From NCBI GenBank assembly GCA_026413225.1, contig CM048554.1, positions 70,424,463 through 70,488,462 on the forward strand: a DNA stretch of 64,000 bases. The letters run 5' to 3'. Under the pieces are notes generated by a model. It made no database searches. It was not told the origin of the DNA and saw nothing but the letters and a program-made list of their open reading frames with translations. This document shows, in pieces, positions 51,261-61,700 of this stretch. Position 1 is the first letter of the stretch; the number at the start of each line of letters is the position of its first letter. The position numbers and the translations under genes are program-made. The stretch is from Otis tarda. Lineage: Eukaryota; Chordata; Aves; Otidiformes; Otididae.

Positions 51261-54200
51261 GTACATGTATGAAAATAGTTTTGTGGAGACCAATGTGACA
51301 CAAAAATTTTGTTATAATTCAACAAAACATTTTGACAATGGGGAAAATGATGAAACATTTTATTTCATCACTTTCTAGATTAAATATCTTGCTTAGGAAA
51401 TACTGAAATAGTTGCATTCACATTTTCTAAAATGACTTTCTCATCTGAAAAATTAGAATGAATATGTCTTTAAAAATTACAAAATGTTAAAGAATCTAAA
51501 CCAAAAGAAATCTTGTCACATTGCATTTCTATCATTCAAACAAAAATATTTTTCCCCATACTTTGAACATAAATAAATTGGAGGGGATTCAAACATTGTT
51601 ATAACAAGACTGATGATCTGCTGGTTTCATATTCCAAAGAAAAATGGAAGAAATAAACAGCTTTTAGTGAGCAAGAGTTGGGCTTAATAATAAATAGCCC
51701 TTTGTATCTATACAGAGAGCTAAGCACTGGAACAAGAAAAATAGCTAAAAATGTCATTGGTGTTCTCTGAAAGACAGATCAGAAAACAAACAATGAACGT
51801 GGATCGTCTCTCTGTGTCATTTCACCTTTAAGTGAAAGAATGAATATGATGACAACTTGAGATCCTCTTGTCCAATCTTATATCCCTACTTAGTCCCTAG
51901 TTTCCTTGACAGTGATAGCAGCGGTGTTAAAGTGTTACACTGTCACCATCCTCTCTGGGGATATCAAGGTCGTGATACTGAGTGTACATCACTTGGGTCA
52001 AGATCATAATTTGCTTTTCACTTACTACAAAAAGCTATAGATATCTGGTGCAATATAAATGTTTAAAATCAGTCAAGCCCTGTTAGTTACAGATGTGGAA
52101 GTGTCCAATGTGGGTCTCTTGACAGGGCAGAAAGCAAAAAAACCAAGATCCTGAGAGACTTCATGTGTAATTAAATATTTAAAAAGTTGTTCTGATCAAC
52201 AATGTTGAGTTTGTCTCTGCACACTAGCAGTCTCCTATGTAAATGTCCGTAGCATTAAGCAAAGCCATGCAATAACTGAGAACTTCTATATACAGGATAT
52301 CAGTTCATTAGGGTTGGAAGATTTTTTTTTTTTTGCCAAAGTACTCTGTTTTATTGAATCCTAATTGTTTCATGAAGACACAGACAGACAGCTGTGTCAG
52401 AACTAAAGAGAGAGAGGAGCATAAAAGAGACTGCAGTTTTGTCGCTACAATGTGATATACAATATAAAAGAATCAAATTTGGGTTGGCTTGGGGTGACAT
52501 AGAAGGAATCAGGCTTTTTACTAATCAAATAGACCCAGGATTTGAACAGTCAAGCTGCAGGGTAACAGTTATGGTAGAAGCATCAGATTAAAAGATTTAG
52601 GGGGTTTTGGCCTACAGTGAAACAAAATTTAGAACCTTTTAAAAATTGTCTAAATTTAAATTCCATATTTGTGATCAGATACTTCCATGTAAAGGAAAAC
52701 CCCTCTTTCCTCCTTAGAAAATAAAAATTGTCTACCATCATTGCTTGCCTCCAGTTGCCTCTGTCTAGTCCCATTTATTGAATTCCAAAATGTATTTGAC
52801 TGAATGAGATCAAGAAGAAATTGCAGGGAGCTATATTATGTGTCTGAGCAACTTGGCAAACAGTTTGTAGCTAATTGAGATATTTTGCTGGCTAACATGC
52901 CCTGGCCTCTTGCCCAGTCATCAGACCCTTTGGAATAAGCAGTAAGATCATTAGTGTTCAGGTTTAATACCAGCTGGCCTTTGAACCTCTCTTTTTCTGA
53001 GAGTAAAAAGAATTGCCTGGTCCCAGTAGCATGGGAAAGTCACACTGTAATTCTGCTATTTTTCGTTTCCTTGCCTTTTGCCATGTGTTGCCTTTTTTTT
53101 TTTTCTTTTTTTCACAGATGACTGACTGACCTGTAAATGGCGATTAAATAATTTCTTTAACAACTTCAGTGGATTTCTGAACTTACTTGTTGCCTTCATG
53201 TAGGTATTGCAGGTGCTCCAGACTTAAAATCCTTAAGATCTTTTATCACTTTTTTTCTTTTCTGGGTCTTAGGTATGAGTTGGGGATATAAAAATCAACC
53301 TAATATGCATATACAAGTCATATGTATGGATCTACATTCCACTGCCTATGATCATTGTTTCTTTAGTCTTTTTTTTTTCCCCTATAAGTCTTCCAATAGT
53401 ACCTTTCAGTATTTAGTTCTTCCTCCTTGTTATGCTATGTCACTGTATGTAATGTTCAGAGATTCTGGTTGTAATGGTCTTAGAAAGCACTAAGAAAATC
53501 ACCAGGTTCAATACAAACATAACTCTGAGCTGATTATTTTATACTTTTTTTCCTTTCCCTACTTGTTTCAAAATCAGGGATTCTTCTTTGATGACTCTTC
53601 CTTCTGACTTAGAAAACCACGTTTTCCATCACAATTAGATCTGAGTAGAACAATGTTTTTTTTTGTGTACTTGTTCTCTTAATGTCCTCTGACACAGAAA
53701 TACCATTTTCCTCCTTCCATCAAGAATCTTGTGCCATGGAATTCAACACAAAATCTCTACAGCCCGAAGCAGCAGCATAGAGTATTCACCTTTCTTTAGC
53801 CTACAGCCAGACTTCATGCTGTACCTATCCTGTGCAATGCTTCAATCAGTATAGCCTTCCTGGTTAGCCTAGGTTTAGAAACTTTATTTGTCTCCATAGT
53901 GACTTTCACAATCTCATTTTCTTTGGCAAACAGGAAAGAACTTTTTTTTTTTTTTTTCTGTCCAGCTCAATGACTCTTAAACGCTCGTTTCTACATAATA
54001 GGTGAGATTCAACATTACACTCGGCTTGAGCTCTTATGGGTAGTGTGGATGCCAACCCTCAGACTCTCTTCTCAGAGGTGACTGGCCTGTCCATGGAGTT
54101 ATTATATAGGCAAGACAGGTAACATCATTGTTTTCTTCTGACATGCTCATGTAAAGTGACAGTGGCAGCAGTATCTGTAGGGAACCTTCTTCAGAAGATG

Positions 54201-54529
54201 GTGGTGGACCAAGTCCTAAGGGGACATGGCGGAGGAGCACGTAGTTTGTAGATACTGATCAAGCTTGGATGCTGAGTCTGCAATCTCTGCCTGTCAGCAC
54301 TGGAACGTTACTGGTGTATGCAGGGACAAAATCTCTACTGCTGATCTCTTGAGGAACATTGAACAGGGAAGTGACAAAAGTGATTAAGAGCTGCCTACCT
54401 ATACTTCTTTATGACCCACTTAGTGTTAAGTTATGAACCACCTGTGTTGCCTCTGGCTCTTGGTAGCTGAAGACAATAGCAAACTACAGACTTCCAAGAA
54501 AGGGAGTGGTTGCTTATAGTATTTGCAGA
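51261..54529. other. Unique AT-rich non-coding DNA
   Basis: No supported gene or recognised repeat other than poly-T runs near 52322, 53090 and 53942. Confidence 0.5.
53942..53957. repeat. Poly-T tract, 16 T
   Basis: A homopolymer T run in AT-rich unique sequence. Confidence 0.95.
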
Positions 54530-55252
54530 TTGCTTGATATGTACCCTCAGAACATTTGCGGATTATATCAAATTGGGGGAAATAGTCCATGCACAGGAGG
54601 GCAGGTCTGCACTTCAGAGGAACCTCAAACAGGCTGGAGAAATGGGCTGACAGGAATCTTATGAAATTCAACAATAGGAAATGCAAAGTCCTGCAATTGG
54701 GGAGGAATAATCTTATAGGACAGCACAGTCTGGGGAAGAGGCAGAATGGAAAGCGGCTTTGCAGAAAAGGTCCTGAGGGTCCTAGTGGACAACAAGTTAA
54801 CCATGAGCCAGAAATGTACCCTTATGGCAAAGACAGCCAACAGCATCTTGGGCTGCATTAGGAGAAGCATCACCAGCAAGTAAAGTCAAGTCATCTTTCC
54901 CCTCTACTAAGCATGGGTAAAACACATCTGGAGTTCTGGGTCTGGTTCTGGGTTCCCCTTTACAAATTCACATTGGCATACTGGGAAGAGTCCCAGGAAG
55001 GGTTTTAAAGATATTTAAGGGACTGGATGGATCATCTGATGTATGAAGAGACATTGAGAGGGATAGGATAGTCTAGACTGGAGAAGAGAAGACTTCAATG
55101 GATCTGATCAATGTATATAAGTATCCAGTGTGGGGTACTGAAGAAGATGGAGAGACATTCTTCTGTTCTAGGTGACCTTGCTCTGAGCAGGGAGTTTGAC
55201 TAGACCATGTCCAGAGGTGGCTTATGACCTTAGACATTCTCTGATTATGTGA
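54530..55252 (+). mobile_element. CR1 LINE with RT C-terminus remnant and internal deletion
   Basis: This plus-strand CR1 begins with sequence corresponding to the FADDTKLGG part of the reverse transcriptase (degraded near 54545-54575). It then encodes LEKWADRNLMKFNNRKCKVL (about 54633-54692) and, in another frame after a frameshift, LVDNKLTMSQKCTLMAK and ANSILGCIRRSI up to about 54880. The 3' end appears at about 55171-55252 as aggtgaccttgctctgagca, followed by a degraded ctgattatgtg octamer. Between about 55150 and 55171 it jumps from a gaagatggagagacattctt segment straight to the 3' tail. The roughly 250-300 bp that normally hold the end of ORF2 and the early 3' UTR therefore appear deleted. 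It is non-functional. Confidence 0.9.
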
Positions 55253-55274
55253 CTCAGTTTAGAGCTTCTCAGTA

Positions 55275-55307
55275 CAAAACAAACAAACAAACAAACAAAC
55301 AAAAAAA
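55275..55307 (+). repeat. (AAAC)n microsatellite between two CR1 copies
   Basis: About eight units of a 4-bp AAAC repeat end in a short A-run. The tract sits exactly between the 3' end of one CR1 and the start of the next. Confidence 0.95.
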
Positions 55308-55753
55308 CTGGCATTAAAATACTGGAATAAGTGCAGGGGATGATTAGGGAGCTGGAGCACATGACAAACCTAAAAGTGTTGACAGAGTTGGGTTTGTTCA
55401 ATGTTAGGAAGAAAAGGCTCAAGGTAGACTTTCTTGCTGTCTTCAACTGGGAGAGTGTGAGACGTGACGGAGCCAAACTCAGAGGTGTACAATGAAAGGA
55501 TGAGTGGACACAAGTTGCAATAAGGGAAACTAGTTAGATACTGAGAAGAAAAAAAAATCACTATAAAAGTGGTCAAATATTTATTTGAATCATTGTCCAG
55601 TGAGATTCTGGAATCTCTATCACTGCAAATATTCGAAAGTTGACTGGACAAGGCCCTGAGCAACCTCATCTAAGTTGCCCATGCTTTCATTGAGGGATTT
55701 GATCATGTGATTTCATATGTTCCTTCCAATCAAAATTATTCTATGATTCTATG
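55308..55753 (+). mobile_element. CR1 LINE 3' end with intact terminal octamers
   Basis: This plus-strand CR1 fragment runs from a degraded ORF2 end (gattagggagctggagcac; gagttgggtttgttcaatgt; ttgctgtcttcaactgggag) through the 3' UTR (ctggacaaggccctgagcaa; atctaagttgcccatg) to a clean end at attctatgattctatg (55738-55753). The wording of the 3' UTR (acggagccaaactcag; cacaagttgcaataaggg) differs from the copy just upstream, so it belongs to a different subfamily and is a separate insertion. Neither copy shows a target-site duplication, which is normal for CR1. Confidence 0.92.
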
Positions 55754-58700
55754 TTTTCATCACATGTACATTGCTCTTTGCTCAGAACTTACTGTACTTG
55801 GGAAGCAAGATTTACTGAAAGGCCTTAAGTCTTGAACTTATTCCTTTCTATTCTTCCTCCCCATATCTCAGTCAACACACAAGACAAGACAGAGTGTAGT
55901 TCTGTCTCTAATGTTTGCATAACATTTTTTTCCTTTTACAGTTCATAGTGACATAGTTGGTGGCAGCTTCACTTTAGAATTAATTGTCCCTTGATAATTA
56001 ATTATTTTTACCATCTAAGATGCTATTTCTGGCAGATTTGTTTTCTATCTGTTTTCTTGGCTTTTGTCAGTAGAAAATGTCAATGTTGCATACTAAAAAG
56101 ATTCAAGTTGACTTGTTTAAACACATAAAAGACTGAAGATTCATGTGAAAAAGTTAATTTGTTCTATCTTTGGCCAAGGAAAGAAGTATCCATCATTTCA
56201 AACAAACCAAACACTGTGTTGTTTTGATAAGCAGAATATACAATTTTTGTATCCAAAGGGTTACTAAGACACCATAGATTATACTCCTACTGTATTCACT
56301 AGGAATGCAAAGGTGGTACCAAAATTTCATAAATAAGCCACAGATGGCTTAATATGTATATATTTAAAGTATTATCACCCCTGTTGCCAGTAAATATAGC
56401 TACATGTCTTCCAATACAGGAGTGTTGCACAGCAGTGAGGCCAATAGGCATGGAATCACCTGTATTTCTGCTAGTGAAGGCTGTCTTAGCTTCCAGAATA
56501 GGGTGACATTGTGCACATTTCCTACTGGGGACAACCTCTGGTGAGTTCAAACAAAGGAAATTGTACGGGGAAAATTCTAGCTGGGAGAGGACAGATTTGT
56601 GTCATAGAAGAATTTAGCATTTCATGTGCATGAGTGATATCATTTGAATGCATGGAAGCATTCGTAGGCAAACTAAAACTTAGTAGTAGTGTAGGTTGTT
56701 CCTCTCTTCTTGAGTTCAGTAGCATCAGCAGGAATAACCTGCTGTCCATCCGTTTTCTTGCAGTAGCAGACACTAAAAAGAAGAGCATTTCAGTATCTTC
56801 TGCTTGACTTTCCTATTTGAAATAAAAAGCCCAGATGAGCTCAATGTATGCCACTCATTGCCTGTACTTAGTGAAAAATACCAAAATCTTAGATATATAC
56901 AGGATTATTTATTATCTTCATTTTTTAGAATCAAAATTCAGTCACATGCAGAGTAACTACTGAAGAAAATGTCAAAATTTTGAGCAGAGCTGAGAGTTGA
57001 CCTGGTATCTCGTGAGACTGAATCAGGATTGTTTGCATTAAAATAGATTAAGATAGTACAAAAGGTGCAGAGTAGCCCTGTGGGGCAGACAGTAACTTAC
57101 TAGTTTAATGCCTGAAAAATGTACTGCTTTCATAGCACACTCTTTTGTAGAGATAACCACTAGGTGAGATGGCAATGCAGCGCTCCTAGTTCCAGGAGAC
57201 CTTCTTTGTTCTGGAGTGATGCTGCATAACTTTAGAATGAAGTAAAAATAAAAGTTAATAACACATAAGCATGTTAAATGAGGTTGTTTGGGAGCAGGTG
57301 CGAAAGGGAAGAATGGTGTAGTAAGATTTTGCCTGCTTATCAGTCCAGTGGCCCAGCAGTAAGTGCAGAAACAAGTATGGGCAAGTAAAGAAGTATCAGC
57401 TTTTGCTAGGGAGTGGAGAAGGTGCAATTTCTGCATGAAGAACCTTGGGCATGCTGGAGTCTTTCATTAAAACTGTAGAGCTAAAGGTTTCAAATGACTT
57501 GAAAACACTCACCTAGAAAAGCAAAAGGCATGTCTTCTACTTTGCCGGTTTCAAAGATGGATTCAGCCATTTTCTGCCTCCCTGACAGTTGGGGCAAAAT
57601 GATAAGCACTTGGTTATACCACAGTGTAATTTTTTCACTCCCTTTGATGAAGTTATTTCATCATTTTACTGTATAAAAGTCAACAGCATCAGAAGGAGAC
57701 AGGCTCCTAAACCCAACTCACCTAAGCATGGGGTAAGGAAGATGTAAGGACAAATAGGTTAGATTCAATCACATGTGGTTTAGAGCAATCACCAGTGATT
57801 TAGAGCATCTCTAATACTAACAAACTTCAGTCCTGATTAACTGGCATTTCCTGACAAGAAAGATTCTGTTAGAACTGCCATACTCACTGATTAAACTTCC
57901 AGTGAAATTCACTGAAACTAAGTTTGTGTTCTACAGAAAATGGAAATAAAGTACTTGTTAGGAAAGAGGATAAGTTTTCTGTGCCAATTTGTCTTCTCGC
58001 TGCTAAGTCATGAAGAACCCCTGAGCTCTTATTTTCTAAACACTATGGCACAGGCCTTTGAAAAAATAGGGTGCTTTGTTCTGTGAATGTTGTTTAGCAA
58101 AGGTGACTAATTTCACATAACTTTCAACTAGTTAGCAAGGAATGTGTACCTCCAGGCACCAGCTTTCTGGGATGGGATAGATCTGTACTGCTTTCTAATG
58201 CTAAGCCTTAACTTAGGTTGGCCTAAACAATAAAATCACTGTTCTAAAGATCAGGAGGTAAAATCTTCATGGACCTGCATCAACTCCATCACCTTCCACA
58301 ACACAAAACTGACATTTGAAAAAGGGATTTCTTAACCTTGAGATGTTAATGGCTGTAAAAAGAAACACTAGAAAAAGAGTACGTTAAAATATCATTGTGT
58401 TAATCAGTACAGAAAAGCATTGATTAAAAACATGTTCTACTATCCTATATGCTTTCCACTATTTAAACTATCTATTTACATTTTGTGTCTGTCTGGACTG
58501 TAAAACCAGTTTTCTCCCAATTCTATTTAGTGTTGATTTTTCACTTCCTGCCTCTCACCAGGAACTCAACATTGTTATCTTTGGTTTCACTGCTCTGCAT
58601 GAGATGTTTAAACAGAAAGCCACAATATTTTTACTGAAACTTTTTATAAAACCAGTAATGAAATGTCTTCTCTCCTAAGTGGTTTTTTAAGCCACTGTGC

Positions 58701-61700
58701 TACAACATTTCCAGGTAAAACCCTAAGATGGCACCAATTGTTTAAATTATTTTTACAGATGTGATATTTATAGAGTCACTCTATAATTCACTTTTTGAGT
58801 ACAACTACAAAGTGTACTGCCCAATGTACTGATCAGCTGGAGTTTGGGCCATAAATGATTCAGTCAAATTCTCCCACTGTTAGAAGTCATTCCTTCTTGT
58901 GTATTAAAGTATAAATGTAATAACTAAAGCCGATAGCCATCTCCAAATCATATGGAAGTCATAAAACCAACTGTTGCATATTGTCATACTAAGAAGCAGA
59001 TTTACTATAACTGCAAACAATTGTTTCTGTTCAGCTTTCGTCCACATAGAGCAAGAAATACAAAGTAAGGGACTGAGAGAAGGCTATACTTCGTCTGTTC
59101 TGCATGATTTACCTGTAAATTTTTTGGTCCCACCTGGGAAGTATTGATTTGTATCACAAAGATTTCAGGCTGAATTGAGTAAAGAAGTTCCTTCCAACAG
59201 TGAATAATATAAATTTCTGTTGTTCAGTTAGAGAACAAACCATTCAACCATTGATTTGTCTGATCTGATTTTAAAGATTAGAAAGAAAATGTTCCATACT
59301 GTTCCAAATACATGCCATGTCTTTTGGCATTTAAAAAATTTCCACTGATGGCAAAGTACTTCCCAATGGCATCTTAGCTATTTCAATTTTTAAATCTTTG
59401 TTTGCACTGAACTTTATTCATGCTCAGTCTAACAAATCAGATGAGTACTCTGTGCAGGATACATAATGTTGTCTGATGTTTTATAATGTGCTTGCAGGAA
59501 ATGTCCCGTTACCAAACAACAAAAAAAGAAAGATGTTTGGCTGAATAAGGAACAATAGAGTGACTGTGGGAAATAATTAGGAAAGTTCTATCAGAGTTGT
59601 AGGAGAGATCAGAACACGCATATAATGAAGACAATTAATTGGGAGTTTTAACCTACTATGCTTTTCTTCCAAAAGACAGATACTCTCAAAGGAGCAAAGA
59701 TCTGTGTACATTAGTGACATCCGTTAGAGGTGTTTTAATCAATATAATTGGCTGAAAATCTCCAGACTTTAGACCTCTAGTTGCCATTTCATATTCAAAA
59801 TTTGATATTAGCATGTCATATTTTCTTCTTTCTTTTTGTCTATATTTTCCTTGTTTATCAGAAATAGGCTCTACCCCAAAGCAATCTGTGCATTCTCAGG
59901 TGCCAAAGCTAAAAATGAATTTGGAAAGCTAGCTTATATGAATGAACATGAAAGAGGTGCAAGGTTCATTTTACTAGGAATAAGTTTCAAAAATATACAC
60001 TCCCTTATTTTAAGAGATTTATCCATATAAACTGAACAAATGACTAAATAAGATTGTAACTGAATATTTTGTTATATTAGGATCATATTGCCTGATTTCT
60101 GGGGCTTTTGTGGCCTTCAGAAAAAAAAAGTTATGTTCATCTGTATCATTAACTACCCTTATTAAAATATGGTGACTTAGTATTATTTTAAAAGGGTGCA
60201 ATGAACATAAGTATCATATTAATGGCTAGGAAAGATTTTGAACCAGCTCACTTATCTTTGCTTACTAGTGACACTTACAATAAACTGTGGTTGAACGAAT
60301 ATGGAAAAAAGGTTGAACATTTTCTGATCATTTTTTTTCTTTCGGTATTAAAGTACATTCTTCTCAGTAGAAATAGCAATTTAAGCTAATAAAATATTTT
60401 AAACTCTCCAGTTTACAAAAATTTACAAAGGCAAATTTACCACTGGTTGTTGTTTTTCTTGTAGATTAGGCAATATCAAAGACTTAGAAATGTAGATGAA
60501 AATTTTGTCTAGCAAATTAAACATTTTATTTTGCAATGTTATATTCTTTCTGCTTTTTAAAAACTGGGGATTCCATTTCACAGTGGTCTTTCAAGTGATC
60601 TGATTTCTAGAGAAGCTGCATAACAAAAAATGCCAGTGAACAAAAAAAGGTGCTCATATTACTTACCTGCTCAAGATAATTCCCAGCAATATTTCTATGT
60701 TTTGATAAAACTGCATCTCCAATAACATTTTCTGACCTATAAAAATGAGAACATCCTTTTAAAGGATTTTAAAGATCACATTTCAGCTGTGATACTTTTC
60801 ACTGATGCTTAAAATGAAAGATTACAATTTTAGGAGAACAAAAGGTTCTTAAAACAATGACATGTTCTGAATTTGATGTAATGTAAAAAGTCGTAAGAGC
60901 AATACTTCTCGGTGGAGGAAAATTTTGTTTTTCCAGAAGTAACTAATACAAATGTTTTACCAATGAAGTTAACATTTTTGTGATGTGACGTGATACAAGC
61001 TAAGATTTCACTACAAAACTAAATTTTAAATCTTCCTGACCTCAGTGATGTTCTGGTCCCGAGTAATGAATTATTTTGCTTGGGATGATTTGTAAAAATG
61101 CCATCTTTAGAGACTGAACAAGAGGTCACTGATTCTAATGCGAAGGCTCCTTTATTTCCAACAGAGAGAAACACCAGACTGGTCAAGCTGTTCTGTCCAT
61201 CTTTTCTGTCATTCCAGCAAATTAGGAAAACTAAACTGGTTCTGGAGTTGGAGACAAACTGCATGCAGATCTATTACTTTCGGAGAGTTCATAAGCTCTT
61301 CAAAATGACAACCAACTTTATCCATGTGGACCAGCAAGCAAAAGATGGTCAGAGCAGAAAATTGTATTCTTTAAACTTTTTTTCTTCTTGTAAAGCTGTA
61401 CCACCATTGTCCCCTTGCATAGCAACAGTAAAAATATGAGGTATTTAATTCAACTCTTTGTTATGCATTATCATGCATTACTGAGCTTATAGTTTAGTCG
61501 TTATGATACCAGTGTTATTACACATCTTGGATCTCTGTGCAGAGTCCTGAATCAGGACACAGGCAGTGAAAACATAAAAGCCTGGTTTCCCACGCTCTAC
61601 ATAAGCTATTGTTATAAAAACAATTAGTTGGCAAGACTCATATCTGGAATAAAATAAGTTGGATTCTTTGAACACCTGCAGAGATATGAGGAGAAAGGAG

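Noticed and set aside
52295..52335. attagggttggaagatttttt resembling a CR1 minus-strand 3' edge
   Set aside because: Only about a dozen bases match and the sequence turns into poly-T at once, with none of the CR1 3' UTR landmarks following.
56299..56550. Minus-strand segment reading like a beta-propeller blade (IGRHVAIFTGNRGDNTLN)
   Set aside because: Another frame over the same bases is also open and equally protein-like, the splice signals are weak, and the resemblance is to a very loose pattern. Not enough to call a domain.
57038..57436. 132-codon minus-strand reading frame, the longest in the window
   Set aside because: It runs through AT-rich DNA that looks non-coding, including a FYFYFILK-type stretch, and matches no family I know. 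Only a small inner part is kept as a candidate exon in the exon-chain hypothesis.
59836..60030. Plus-strand frame preceded by an acceptor-like sequence near 59862
   Set aside because: The downstream donor would be a weak GTGCAA, and no flanking exon fits. It is not better than other chance splice-like sites.
61098..61439. 113-codon plus-strand reading frame
   Set aside because: The complementary strand is equally open over much of it, no family is recognised, and the length is within chance expectation for 64 kb scanned in six frames.
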